This document shows positions 8,516-16,748 of a DNA stretch of 64,000 nucleotides, piece after piece. The DNA is taken from positions 62,001 through 126,000 of the forward strand of contig JAVBLU010000016.1 of NCBI GenBank assembly GCA_031553225.1, written 5' to 3'. A program made the translations under genes and the position numbers. Source of the DNA: JAVBLU01 sp031553225. Its GTDB lineage: Bacteria > Bacillota > Clostridia > Christensenellales > UBA1750. Each line of letters begins with the position of its first letter. The first letter of the stretch is position 1. Under the pieces are notes generated by a model. It was not told the DNA's origin and searched no databases. It saw nothing but the letters and a program-made list of their open reading frames with translations.

Positions 8516-9100
8516 CTAGCGGCCGCCCTGCGCGAGCATCGCGGCGGATACCTTCGCGCCGTAACCGTCCTCGAAGGCGGCCATCAGCGCGGCGATTTCA
8601 TCCACAGACATGTGGCGCATGATGCGCACGACCTGCTGGATGTCCTCCATCTGCTGCAGGGTTGTGGCCACTTTGGCCGTGTCCATGGAGCTGAACACGC
8701 GCGCAAGGTACGCGGCCTGCTGGTTTTGTGCCGAGGACTCGGACGTGGCTGCCTCTATGAGCGCATCCTCGCGTTTCTTCAGCGCATCCTCGCGCTTGCT
8801 TAAATCTTCCTCGTGCTTTTGCAGCTCGGTCTCCCAGCGCTCAAGGTCCGTCTTCTGGTCGGCCAACTCGGCCCACTCGTTGTCCAGATCGTCCTCGACG
8901 GACTGGATGTTTGGGTCCATGCGCTGCATGAAGGCGACGGTCACCTGCCGCGAATCAAAAAAATTGAAGAACAGCACGGCGGCGCAGGCGGCCAGAAGCA
9001 CAACGAAGACCAACCCCACGATGAGCGCGCCCGGCAGGCGCCCACGCTTTTTGGCGGGCCTTTTCACACGATCAATGGCTTTATCGTTATTTCCAGCCAT
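8516..9100 (-). CDS. MotE-like flagellar protein (MgtE N-terminal domain, YlxF position)
   Basis: A 194-residue membrane-anchored protein. One transmembrane helix (about 25-48), a long coiled coil (about 65-125, repeats such as HEEDLSKREDALKKRED) and a C-terminal MgtE_N-like domain (VFSSMDTAKVATTLQQM, IMRHMSVDEIAALMAAF). This layout and the position between fliJ and fliK match YlxF of Bacillus and the MotE chaperone of MotC in Campylobacter. A role in export or stator assembly is an inference from that resemblance. AGGAGG precedes the ATG at 9100. Confidence 0.72.
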   Translation of the reverse strand: MAGNNDKAIDRVKRPAKKRGRLPGALIVGLVFVVLLAACAAVLFFNFFDSRQVTVAFMQRMDPNIQSVEDDLDNEWAELADQKTDLERWETELQKHEEDLSKREDALKKREDALIEAATSESSAQNQQAAYLARVFSSMDTAKVATTLQQMEDIQQVVRIMRHMSVDEIAALMAAFEDGYGAKVSAAMLAQGGR

Positions 9101-9194
9101 AGAATTAACCTCCTGGAGCCGATTTGCGCACGAAATTTGTTAATATAGCAAAAAACCCGCGCGGGAGAGGATATGTTCTTAAAAAATGATGCTT

Positions 9195-9674
9195 CTATCT
9201 CTGCGCGGGGGCGGGGGAAGCGGCGCCTGCGGAGGCCCCCGCCGAAAGGCCGTAGGACACGAAGTCGTCCATCTCCTTTTGCGCCTCGCGCTCGTTCTCC
9301 TGCAAGTATTCGGCGTACTTGCGCTCGCGCAGGTTTTCCAGCATCTTTAGATCCTTCATGATGGCGATGAGCTTCTCCTGGCAGGCAGCGCGCTCCTGCA
9401 GGGTCGCCTCGATCCGCCGGCTCAGGCCGTCGATGACCTCGCACTGAAAGGCGCAGTAGCCCGGGTAGCCGGACACCTCGGCCATGGCGGCCCCGCGGCG
9501 CAGCCGCGCCTGATGGTCGGCGGCGGCTTTGGCAAGGCGGTCTTCCTCCGCCGTCTTTTCCTCCTGCAGGATGCGAAGGCGCATGTTGATCTGCAGAAGC
9601 TCGCCTTTGAGCTGCTTCTCCAGGGTCTGCTTCACCTTCATCAGCGGCTGCAGCGCGAAGCGGAAGCGTTTCAT
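9195..9674 (-). CDS. fliJ: flagellar export protein FliJ
   Basis: FliJ (159 aa) is the coiled-coil stalk of the flagellar export ATPase, inserting into the FliI hexamer. It starts with the family pattern MKRFRFALQPLMKVKQTLEK and is then almost entirely charged alpha-helix to residue 145, ending in an Ala/Ser/Pro tail. The ATG at 9674 overlaps the fliI stop in an ATGA arrangement, which decides the start over an upstream ATG inside fliI. Confidence 0.85.
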   Translation of the reverse strand: MKRFRFALQPLMKVKQTLEKQLKGELLQINMRLRILQEEKTAEEDRLAKAAADHQARLRRGAAMAEVSGYPGYCAFQCEVIDGLSRRIEATLQERAACQEKLIAIMKDLKMLENLRERKYAEYLQENEREAQKEMDDFVSYGLSAGASAGAASPAPAQR

Positions 9675-10996
9675 TGGGCGGCCCTTTCGCCCACAAGAGC
9701 GGCGAGCTGGCCGCGGCATTCCTCATAGTTGAAGGTATCGTGAATGCCTTGGCGCAGCAGCTTGTTGATCGGGTCGTTCATCTCGATGGCCTCGTCGATC
9801 TGCGGGTTAGAGCCCTTCTGGTATGCGCCGATGTTGATCAGGTCGCGCGCGTCGCGGAAGGTGGCCATGCGGTTCTTCACAAAATCGGCCTGCGCCATGT
9901 GTTCGCGGCTGACGATGTCGGGCATGCAGCGCGATATGGAAGCGAGCACGTCGATGGGAGGATAGTGGTTGGCGTTGGCCAGCGCGCGGGAGAGCACGAA
10001 GTGCCCGTCCAGAATGCCGCGTACCGTGTCTGCAACGGGTTCGTTCATGTCGTCGCCCTCCACAAGTACGGTGTACAGGCCCGTGATGGAGCCCTTGTCG
10101 GACGTGCCCGAGCGTTCCAGTAGGCGCGGGAGCTTGGCGAACACCGAAGGGGTGTACCCGCGCGATACGGGGGGCTCGCCCGTGGCCATGCCGATCTCGC
10201 GCTGGGCCATGGCGAAGCGGGTTAGGCTGTCCATCATGAGCAGCACGTTCATGCCGCAGTCGCGAAAGTATTCGGCGATGGACGTGCCCACCTGCGCGGA
10301 CTTGAAGCGCAGCAGCGCCGGCTGGTCGGACGTGGCGATGACGAGCACGGACTTGGCCAGTCCCTCCGGCCCCAGGTCCTTCTCGATGAAGTCGCGCACC
10401 TCGCGGCCGCGCTCGCCGATGAGCACGATGACGTTGACGTCCGAGGTGGCGTTGCGGGCGATCATGCCCAGCAGCGTGGACTTGCCCACGCCCGAGCCCG
10501 CGAAGATGCCGATGCGCTGCCCGCGGCCCACGGTCAGCATGGTGTCGATGGCCTTGATGCCCAGGGGCAGCGGCTCCTTCACGCGCACGCGCGTTAAGGG
10601 GTTGGGGGGGTCGTTGTCGATGCCGATGCGGTTCTCCACGTCCAGCGGGCCCATGTCGTCGATGGGGGCGGCCAGCGCGTTTAAAATGCGCCCGACGAAC
10701 TTGCGGCCGACCGGCACGAAGAAGGAGCGGTTCGTGGTGACCACGCGGTTGCCCTGCGACACGCCGGAGAGATCCTTGAAGGGCATGAGCAGCACCTTGC
10801 TGTCGCGAAAGCCCACCACCTCGGCGTGCACCAGCTCGTTGCGGCCGGTGTAGATCTGGCAGATGTCGCCTATTTTGGCGGCCGGACCGTTGGATTCAAC
10901 GGTTAAGCCCACCACCTGGCTCACCCGGCCGGAATGGATCATCGGGTCCATGGCGGAGAGCATGGAAGCGTACTTGGAGAGGTATTCCGCGCTCAT
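9671..10996 (-). CDS. fliI: flagellum-specific ATPase FliI
   Basis: FliI (441 aa) is the F1-beta-like hexameric ATPase of the flagellar type III export gate. Walker A is GIFAGSGVGKSTLLG (about residues 162-176), Walker B is the VLLMMDSLTRFAMAQREIG region (about 249-267), and PPVSRGYTPSVFAKLPRLLE follows. It is full length and closes with the C-terminal helix domain. It overlaps fliH by 4 bp (ATGA) at its start and fliJ by 4 bp at its end, so fliH-fliI-fliJ form a coupled unit. Confidence 0.96.
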   Translation of the reverse strand: MSAEYLSKYASMLSAMDPMIHSGRVSQVVGLTVESNGPAAKIGDICQIYTGRNELVHAEVVGFRDSKVLLMPFKDLSGVSQGNRVVTTNRSFFVPVGRKFVGRILNALAAPIDDMGPLDVENRIGIDNDPPNPLTRVRVKEPLPLGIKAIDTMLTVGRGQRIGIFAGSGVGKSTLLGMIARNATSDVNVIVLIGERGREVRDFIEKDLGPEGLAKSVLVIATSDQPALLRFKSAQVGTSIAEYFRDCGMNVLLMMDSLTRFAMAQREIGMATGEPPVSRGYTPSVFAKLPRLLERSGTSDKGSITGLYTVLVEGDDMNEPVADTVRGILDGHFVLSRALANANHYPPIDVLASISRCMPDIVSREHMAQADFVKNRMATFRDARDLINIGAYQKGSNPQIDEAIEMNDPINKLLRQGIHDTFNYEECRGQLAALVGERAAQ

Positions 10997-11790
10997 GTGA
11001 GGCTCCTGGTGAAGGCCTCGCGGATGGTGGCCAGCTGCGTGCGCACGGAGGCGTCGATGACCTCGTTGGAGGTCTCCACGAGGATGGACCCGCGCGGCAG
11101 GCCGCTGTCCTCCATCAGCTGCAGGCGCACGGACGCGTCGCCCGTGTCGACGTCCAGCCGGCCGTCGGGATAATAGATAGCAAAGTCCTCCGAGGACAGC
11201 CGCACGATGATGTGGTCGGCGGCCTTCACCTGGCCGACGGCGTGCGCGACCATGCGCGTGAAGACCGATTTGTCGCTCTCCACCTCATGCGCGAGTATCT
11301 TTTCGGCAATTAAAAGCGAGAGCACAAGCGTGCTCTGCTCCAGCTGGGCGTACATGTCGGCGCGGCTGTCCATCAGCTGCTGCACGGCGCTTTGCACGCC
11401 GCGCACGTCCTGGGCGCGCAGGGCGGCCAGCTGCGAGGCGGCCTGCGCGCGCGCCAGCTCCACGCCGTGGGCAAGGCCCTGCTCCTGCGCTTCGGCGCGT
11501 ATGGCCTGCGCTTCCTCGCGGGCTTTCGCCACGACGGCCTCGGCCTCGGCTCTGGCCTTTTGCAGCATCTCGCCGCACTGGCGCGACACTGCGGGCAGCG
11601 CGGAGGGAGGCGGCGCGGGTTCGGCCGGCGCGGGGGCCGGCTCGCGCGCCGGCGCGGGGGCTTCCGCCTTGGGCGCGGGGTTATCAGCCGCCGTCTCCTT
11701 CGCCGGCCCCGCCTTCTTTTCCTCGGGCTTTCCCGGGGCGGGGGCCTGGCTGAAGTGCACGATCGAGCGGTCGATCCTAAACAAGGACAT
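10993..11790 (-). CDS. fliH: flagellar assembly protein FliH
   Basis: FliH (265 aa) is the peripheral stalk-like regulator of FliI. Residues about 15-65 are a Pro/Ala/Lys/Glu-rich spacer, followed by a long Ala/Glu coiled coil (about 70-140) and the conserved C-terminal domain (VLSLLIAEKILAHEVESD, DVDTGDASVRLQLMEDSGLP, GSILVETSNEVIDASVRTQL), which resembles the delta/b subunits of F-type ATPases. The start overlaps fliG by 14 bp behind GAGGGGGACG. Confidence 0.87.
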   Translation of the reverse strand: MSLFRIDRSIVHFSQAPAPGKPEEKKAGPAKETAADNPAPKAEAPAPAREPAPAPAEPAPPPSALPAVSRQCGEMLQKARAEAEAVVAKAREEAQAIRAEAQEQGLAHGVELARAQAASQLAALRAQDVRGVQSAVQQLMDSRADMYAQLEQSTLVLSLLIAEKILAHEVESDKSVFTRMVAHAVGQVKAADHIIVRLSSEDFAIYYPDGRLDVDTGDASVRLQLMEDSGLPRGSILVETSNEVIDASVRTQLATIREAFTRSLT

Positions 11791-12802
11791 CGTCCCCCTC
11801 GCCGCGCGCGATGACGATCTCGCCGCCGTCCTCCAGCTTGCGCACGATGTTGACGATGCGCTGCTGCGCCTCCTCCACGTCGCGCATGCGGACGGGGCCC
11901 ATAAAGGTCATGTCCTCCTTGATCATCTCGGCCAGGCGCTTGGAGACGTTGGCGAAGATAACGCGCTTCACCTCGTCGCCGGCCATGCGCAGGGCCGTGG
12001 CCAGCTCGCGGTTCTCCACCTCTTTGAGCACGCGCTGGATGGCCGTGTTGTTCAGCTTGATGATGTCCTCGAACACGAACATCTTGGAGCGGATCTCGTC
12101 GGCCAGCTCCATGTCGTGCAGCTCCAGCGTCTCCAGAATGTGCTTCTCGGTGGAGCGGTCCACGGAGTTTAGGATGGCCACGATCTGGTCGATGCCGCCC
12201 ACCACCATGTGCTGGTCCATGCCCATGGACAAAAGCCGCCGCTCCATAATCCGCTCGATTTCGTGCACGTACTCGGGCGAGGCTGCGCCCATGGTGGCGA
12301 TGCGCGTGATGATCTCCACCTGGCTCTCCTGGGGCAGGGTGGCGATCACCATGGCGGCCTGCTTGGGGTCCAGGTACGACAAAACCAGGGCGATGGTTTG
12401 CGGGTATTCGCCCTGAATGACGTTGAGCACCTGGTTGGGGTCGGCTTTGCGCACAAACTCGAAGGGCCGCACCTGCAGCGAGGAGGTGAGCCGCTCGATG
12501 AGGGTGAGCGCCCGGTCGGCCCCCAGCGCCCGCTCGAGCACCTCGCGCGCGTACTCGATGCCGCCTTCGGAAATGTAGTTTTGCGCCAGGCACAGGTCGG
12601 CGAACTCCGCCAGCACCCGCTCCTTCACGTCCGGCTCCACGCGCCGTATGTTCGTGATGGACAGGGTGAGCTGGGAGATCTCGTCGTCGGAGAGGTGCTG
12701 AAAGAGCTTGGCGGAGTAATCCTTGCCCAAGGAGATGATGAGCAGCGCGGCCTTCTCCTGCGAGGACACCTCGTCGTACTTAGCGGCGTTAATGCTGGCC
12801 AT
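11777..12802 (-). CDS. fliG: flagellar motor switch protein FliG
   Basis: FliG (341 aa) links the MS ring to the C ring and carries the torque-generating helix. The order is FliG_N (about 1-110), FliG_M with the EHPQ-like patch replaced by GEYPQTIALVLSYLDPKQAA (about 118-137), and FliG_C with charged residues on the torque helix (about 270-330: SKRLAEMIKEDMTFMGPVRM). Full length for the family. AGGTGAGGTG precedes the ATG, 9 bp after fliF. Confidence 0.95.
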   Translation of the reverse strand: MASINAAKYDEVSSQEKAALLIISLGKDYSAKLFQHLSDDEISQLTLSITNIRRVEPDVKERVLAEFADLCLAQNYISEGGIEYAREVLERALGADRALTLIERLTSSLQVRPFEFVRKADPNQVLNVIQGEYPQTIALVLSYLDPKQAAMVIATLPQESQVEIITRIATMGAASPEYVHEIERIMERRLLSMGMDQHMVVGGIDQIVAILNSVDRSTEKHILETLELHDMELADEIRSKMFVFEDIIKLNNTAIQRVLKEVENRELATALRMAGDEVKRVIFANVSKRLAEMIKEDMTFMGPVRMRDVEEAQQRIVNIVRKLEDGGEIVIARGEGDDVLV

Positions 12803-12811
12803 GCGCTCACC

Positions 12812-14419
12812 TCACCTGAAATCCTCTACAAGCCAGCTGCGCAACAGCTGCGCGGCCACTTCCGGGTCCTGATCGATGAGCTGCTCGATCCGCTCCAGGT
12901 CGTGGTTCTTCTTAACGAGCAGCTCGTCCGGGGCCACCAGCGCGGTCTCCTGGTCGTTTGCCTCCGGCACGTCCACAATATCGCCCGGCGTTTCCGGCAC
13001 CATGGCGGGCTTGGGCCGCAGCATGCGCACCACGATGATGGTTAGAATGATGATGAGCAGGATGATGCCCGCCACGATGATGATCATGCGCGTGGTGGCG
13101 GCGGCGGCGGCCTTGGCCATGTCCGAGGCGGCCTGCTCGCGCCACGCCGTGGCGGACTCGTCCGAGCGGGCGAAGGGCATGCGGTACACGGTGATGGCCG
13201 TCATGTCGGTGATATCCAGCGCGTTGGCCACAAGGGCCTTCAGCTTCTCCTCAAACTCTTCGCTTAGGCTGTCGGCGTCCACCGAGACGGACACGGTTTT
13301 GCGCAGCACCGTGCCGCGCGCCTTGTCGATCATGGTGCGCAGCTCGTTCACTTCCATGTTGTACTCGCGCTCGGCCTTGTCGTACACCCGGTTCGTGTCG
13401 GTGGCGGTGCTGGGGTACACGGGCGCGCCGCCGTTTGCGTCCAGGCCCACCTGGCCCTGCGCCAGGTCCTCGCCGCGAATGGCCTCGGTCAGCTCGCGGT
13501 AGCTCACCTTAATGCCCTCGCTGCCGGCGGCCTTCACGGGCGGCTCGTACACCACGCTCTGCTGGGAGGTTTTGTCAAAGTCCAGCGTAACGCTCACCGT
13601 GGGCACAAAGTTGCCGGCGCCAAGAATGGGGGTTAAAAAGGAAGTAAGCTGCTTTTCGTAGGAGCGCTGCACCCGCTCGGTGAGGGCCAGCTGGTCCAGG
13701 TACGTCGCCGGGTCCTGGGAGTCGGGCGCGTCGGGGTCGTCGAAGGTGTAGTTGCTCATCAGCGAATCGGTAATCACCACGTCCTGCGGCGAGAGCGTTT
13801 TGGCCGCGCCGGACACCAGGCGCGCGATGGTGTTCACCTCGGTTTTGGAAAGCTCGCGCGGCTCCTTCAGCACCAAAAACACCGAGGCGCTGGCCTTCTG
13901 CTGCGTGCCCTTCATCACAAACACGCTGTCCTCGGGGATGTTTAAGCGCACCTCGGCGTCGGACACCACGCTCATGCGCCGCAGCGTGGCGGCCAGCTTT
14001 TGCTCCAGCTGGTACAGGTAGTACACCTGCTGCTGCTGGGAGGTAACGCCAAGGCCCGTGGCCAGCTGGTAGATGGGGTACGTGTCGCCGGATTTGGGGA
14101 AGCCGTCGGTCACCATCTGCAGGCGCAAATCCTCGGCCTGCTCCTCGGGCACGGAGATGGTGGTGCCGGAATCCGTCTTGACCGACTTGGCCGGAACGCC
14201 CAGCTCCTTTAGGTGCGCGTACACCTCGGCGGCGTCCTGGTCCTTCATGTCGGCATACAGCACCGTGTAGGAAACGCGCGACAAATACGCCCCGGCGAAT
14301 ACGCACGCGGCGATAACCAGCACAGCCACCACGCACATGGTGATGAGTTGACGAAGCGTGCGCGCTTTAAAAAAATCGCGCAGCTGCCCAAATGCCGTTT
14401 GAAAAAAAGCACCCACCAA
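12812..14419 (-). CDS. fliF: flagellar MS-ring protein FliF
   Basis: FliF (about 535 aa) builds the membrane ring that nucleates the basal body. Two membrane helices bracket a large extracytoplasmic region: TM1 near residues 24-46 (ITMCVVAVLVIAACVFAGAY) and TM2 near 435-460 (MIIIVAGIILLIIILTIIVV). Between them are the YscJ/FliF ring domains (SYTVLYADMKDQDAAEVYAH, QTSASVFLVL-type segment). The cytoplasmic tail ends in the FliG-binding helix (QLIDQDPEVAAQLLRSWLVE). The start is uncertain: a TTG at 14419 or a GTG at 14416, both within 10 bases of AAGGAT, fit better than a longer ATG frame that would cross the promoter. This is the first gene of the operon. Confidence 0.92.
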   Translation of the reverse strand: MVGAFFQTAFGQLRDFFKARTLRQLITMCVVAVLVIAACVFAGAYLSRVSYTVLYADMKDQDAAEVYAHLKELGVPAKSVKTDSGTTISVPEEQAEDLRLQMVTDGFPKSGDTYPIYQLATGLGVTSQQQQVYYLYQLEQKLAATLRRMSVVSDAEVRLNIPEDSVFVMKGTQQKASASVFLVLKEPRELSKTEVNTIARLVSGAAKTLSPQDVVITDSLMSNYTFDDPDAPDSQDPATYLDQLALTERVQRSYEKQLTSFLTPILGAGNFVPTVSVTLDFDKTSQQSVVYEPPVKAAGSEGIKVSYRELTEAIRGEDLAQGQVGLDANGGAPVYPSTATDTNRVYDKAEREYNMEVNELRTMIDKARGTVLRKTVSVSVDADSLSEEFEEKLKALVANALDITDMTAITVYRMPFARSDESATAWREQAASDMAKAAAAATTRMIIIVAGIILLIIILTIIVVRMLRPKPAMVPETPGDIVDVPEANDQETALVAPDELLVKKNHDLERIEQLIDQDPEVAAQLLRSWLVEDFR

Positions 14420-14673
14420 ATGCGCATCCTTATCCTTTTTTAGCCATGCAAAAAACGGGGGTTGTCGCCCGCGGGCGATACGCGCGATATGCTGCTTGCG
14501 GCGGGCGAAGCGCCCGATGGACATGATGGCGGACCATATAAATATCGAAGTTATTTTACCACCCGATGGGACAAAATGCAACTGAATCTGCCATATTATT
14601 TTATGATCAGGATGTTTTCAGCATCAGGGCGCGCCGCTTCAGCCGGAACGGCGCGGCAGCCGAACGCTACCAA

Positions 14674-14700
14674 ATATCGGATATTTTGGAAACTATTTGA
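14674..14700 (-). promoter_or_regulatory. sigma-28 (SigD/FliA)-like promoter facing fliF
   Basis: Minus strand: -35-like TCAA (14697-14700), 15-bp spacer, -10 TCCGATAT (14674-14681), against the consensus TAAA-N15-GCCGATAT. The spacing is exact. The -10 also lies in a near-palindrome (CCAAATATC / GATATTTTGG). If real, the operon start is about 250 nt upstream of fliF. Confidence 0.5.
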
Positions 14701-14826
14701 CCGGAAAACCCTATAAAAAGAAAAAAACAGGGCGCGCGCGGGGGCCGGAAGCCGCAAGCCGGAACGCCTTTTAATGGGTATTAATGGAAGAAGGAACGCG
14801 CGGGGCCGCCGGCGGGCACGCCGGCC

Positions 14827-14853
14827 GTTGAACGGTTGAACGGCCCCGTTCAA
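14827..14853. repeat. GTTGAACG repeat/dyad cluster upstream of the flagellin promoter
   Basis: GTTGAACG occurs twice in perfect tandem (14827-14834, 14835-14842). The second copy forms an inverted repeat with 14846-14853 (TTGAACGG-CC-CCGTTCAA). A pair of CAATCA direct repeats follows at 14851-14856 and 14862-14867. It ends 28 bp upstream of the flagellin -35, a sensible position for an activator or repressor site. It could also be a weak terminator. Confidence 0.45.
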
Positions 14854-14881
14854 TCATTTTTCAATCAATTCCGGTTTTTGC

Positions 14882-14908
14882 TAAACTCCCCTGCGGCCCT
14901 CACGATAA
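14882..14908 (+). promoter_or_regulatory. sigma-28 (SigD/FliA) promoter of the flagellin gene
   Basis: TAAA (14882-14885), exactly 15 bp, then CACGATAA (14901-14908), against the consensus TAAA-N15-GCCGATAA. It precedes the flagellin start by about 115 nt after the predicted transcription start. Flagellin genes are the classical targets of this sigma factor. Confidence 0.75.
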
Positions 14909-15031
14909 TATGTACCGTCAGGGCAATGGACACCGCCTTGGGCCCATGGCGATGGAAAGCGCCCGCATCACATCACATTCGCCGCCGGCAAGGACGCCGG
15001 GGCGGACCACACGTCAAGGAGGAAACAAATT

Positions 15032-16594
15032 ATGCGTATCCAGAACAACATCACCGCCCTTAACACCCACCGTCAGTACAACATCGCCAACAACGCCGTG
15101 GCCTCTTCGGCCGAAAAGCTCTCCTCGGGCTACCGCATCAACCGCGCGGGCGACGACGCCGCCGGCCTGGCCATCTCCGAGAAGATGCGCGCCCAGATCC
15201 GCGGCCTGAACATGGCCTCCAAGAACAGCCAGGACGCCATCTCTTTGGTGCAGACGGCTGAGGGCGCCCTGCAGAGCACGCACAACATCCTGCAGCGCAT
15301 GCGCGAGCTGGCCGTGCAGTCAGCCTCCGACACGAACGAGCAGGTCATCGACCGCGGCGCCCTCCAGCAGGAGTTCGCTCAGCTGAAGGCTGAGATTGAC
15401 GACACCTCCGCAAAGACCCGTTTCAACGATCAGAATCTGATCGACGGCACGTTCCAGAAGTACAAGATGAGCCTGAACGCGACCGATACGGACTTCGCCA
15501 GCAACGGCACGATGTCCATTCTCGTTGATCGCGCCGAAGGCGGCGAGCATACAGTTACCGTTACGGTGAATGAGGCTAAGCCCGCAGAAGTCGTGGACGG
15601 TCAGGAAGTCGGTTTTGTTGCTGCCGATTCGACCTTTGATGATGCCGTCGCAGGGGTCGCCGCTGCGAATAACCTTGCCCAAGCGACTGCTACCTTCGTC
15701 GGCGCCAAGACGAGCGCTCACAATGGTAATATTTATACCCTTCAGACAAGCGGCGCGAAGGCCAGCGCGATGACGTTCCAATTGGTCGACTCCCTCGGCA
15801 ATGTCGTCTCCCAGATCCAAAATGTAGACGGTACTGCTTGGAACAGCGATAAGCTCGCTCTCAACTTCCAGGGCGTAGGCACATTGACTATCACGCGCAA
15901 TGGCGCTTCGACCATTTCCGATACCGCTGCTGGTGCAGCCGCTTTCAATGTGTACAATGGCACGACGCTCAACCTTAATACCGCGGGCGTTACCCAGTCG
16001 GTAAACCCTGCCGTCGCGGGCACAATCGAGTTGGACATCGACGGCGACAAGGTAATTCTTGGGAAAGGGGACACGAGCGCCAACTTCCGTACGGTCGGCG
16101 TGCAGCTCTCCTTCACGGCGATTAACGACACTGACCTGACCACCGCTGGCGGAGCTTTGAAGTTCGACGGAAGCATCATTTCCGTGAACCAGACGAGCGG
16201 CAAGACCCTGGTCATCCAGTCCGGTGCGAATCAGGGCGATGAGCTGGATATTAACGTTGATGCCATGAACACCCGCATGCTCGGCGTTGCCTTCGCCGAC
16301 ATCTCCACCCGCAAGTCTGCCTCCAAGGCCATCACCGAAGTGAACGACGCGATCAACCAGGTCTCCACGCAGCGCGCCGCTCTGGGCGCTCTCCAGAACC
16401 GCCTGGGCTACAAGATCGCCAACCTGGACACCTCGGCCGAGAACCTCCAGGCCGCCGAGAGCCGCATCCGCGACGTCGACATGGCCAAGGAAATGACCGA
16501 GTTCACCAAGAAGAACATTCTTGTGCAGGCCGCCACCGCCATGCTCGCTCAGGCGAACAGCGCGCCCCAGAACGTTCTGTCTCTCCTGCGCTAA
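15032..16594 (+). CDS. fliC: flagellin
   Basis: The filament subunit (520 aa), exported unfolded by the flagellar type III apparatus. The conserved D0/D1 N-terminus (MRIQNNITALNTHRQYNIAN, ending near residue 150) and C-terminus (from about residue 415, with AESRIRDVDMAKEMTEFTKK and the ending QNVLSLLR) are textbook. LQRMRELAVQSASDTNEQ (residues 89-106) is the region recognised by TLR5 in other flagellins and is unaltered. The centre (about 150-410) is a beta-rich surface domain whose codon use is visibly more AT-tolerant (gat, gtt, gct) than the ends. AAGGAGG lies 9 bases before the ATG. A sigma-28-like promoter upstream and a strong terminator downstream make it monocistronic. Confidence 0.97.
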   Translation: MRIQNNITALNTHRQYNIANNAVASSAEKLSSGYRINRAGDDAAGLAISEKMRAQIRGLNMASKNSQDAISLVQTAEGALQSTHNILQRMRELAVQSASDTNEQVIDRGALQQEFAQLKAEIDDTSAKTRFNDQNLIDGTFQKYKMSLNATDTDFASNGTMSILVDRAEGGEHTVTVTVNEAKPAEVVDGQEVGFVAADSTFDDAVAGVAAANNLAQATATFVGAKTSAHNGNIYTLQTSGAKASAMTFQLVDSLGNVVSQIQNVDGTAWNSDKLALNFQGVGTLTITRNGASTISDTAAGAAAFNVYNGTTLNLNTAGVTQSVNPAVAGTIELDIDGDKVILGKGDTSANFRTVGVQLSFTAINDTDLTTAGGALKFDGSIISVNQTSGKTLVIQSGANQGDELDINVDAMNTRMLGVAFADISTRKSASKAITEVNDAINQVSTQRAALGALQNRLGYKIANLDTSAENLQAAESRIRDVDMAKEMTEFTKKNILVQAATAMLAQANSAPQNVLSLLR

Positions 16595-16611
16595 TTCCTA
16601 CCGCGCCTCAA

Positions 16612-16638
16612 GGGCGGGCCTTCGGGCCCGCTTTTTTT
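16612..16638 (+). terminator. rho-independent terminator of flagellin
   Basis: A GCGGGCC-TTCG-GGCCCGC hairpin with a UUCG tetraloop, followed by seven T residues (16632-16638), begins 18 bp after the flagellin stop. A very strong intrinsic terminator. Confidence 0.92.
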
Positions 16639-16675
16639 GCTTGCGTTCCGCGCACCCGCCCCGCCCCGCCCGCAT

Positions 16676-16705
16676 TTGACGGGCGTTGCCCCTTGCGTGT
16701 ATACT
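16676..16705 (+). promoter_or_regulatory. sigma-A promoter of the MATE/kinase operon
   Basis: TTGACG (16676-16681), 18-bp spacer, TATACT (16700-16705). The predicted transcription start near 16712 excludes the more upstream ATG at 16686 as the start codon of the MATE gene. Confidence 0.7.
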
Positions 16706-16748
16706 GGTGGAGACATTGTTTGTACAGGCTATGTTTGGAGTTGGTGTT

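Larger units (their letters stand above)
14420..15031. other. divergent control region between fliF and flagellin
   Basis: A 612-bp region with no convincing gene. It holds a sigma-28-like promoter facing fliF (14674-14700), a cluster of GTTGAACG repeats (14827-14853), a sigma-28-like promoter facing flagellin (14882-14908), and long 5' leaders of about 250 nt for fliF and 115 nt for flagellin. The stretch 14540-14720 is clearly more AT-rich than the genes either side. Confidence 0.7.
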
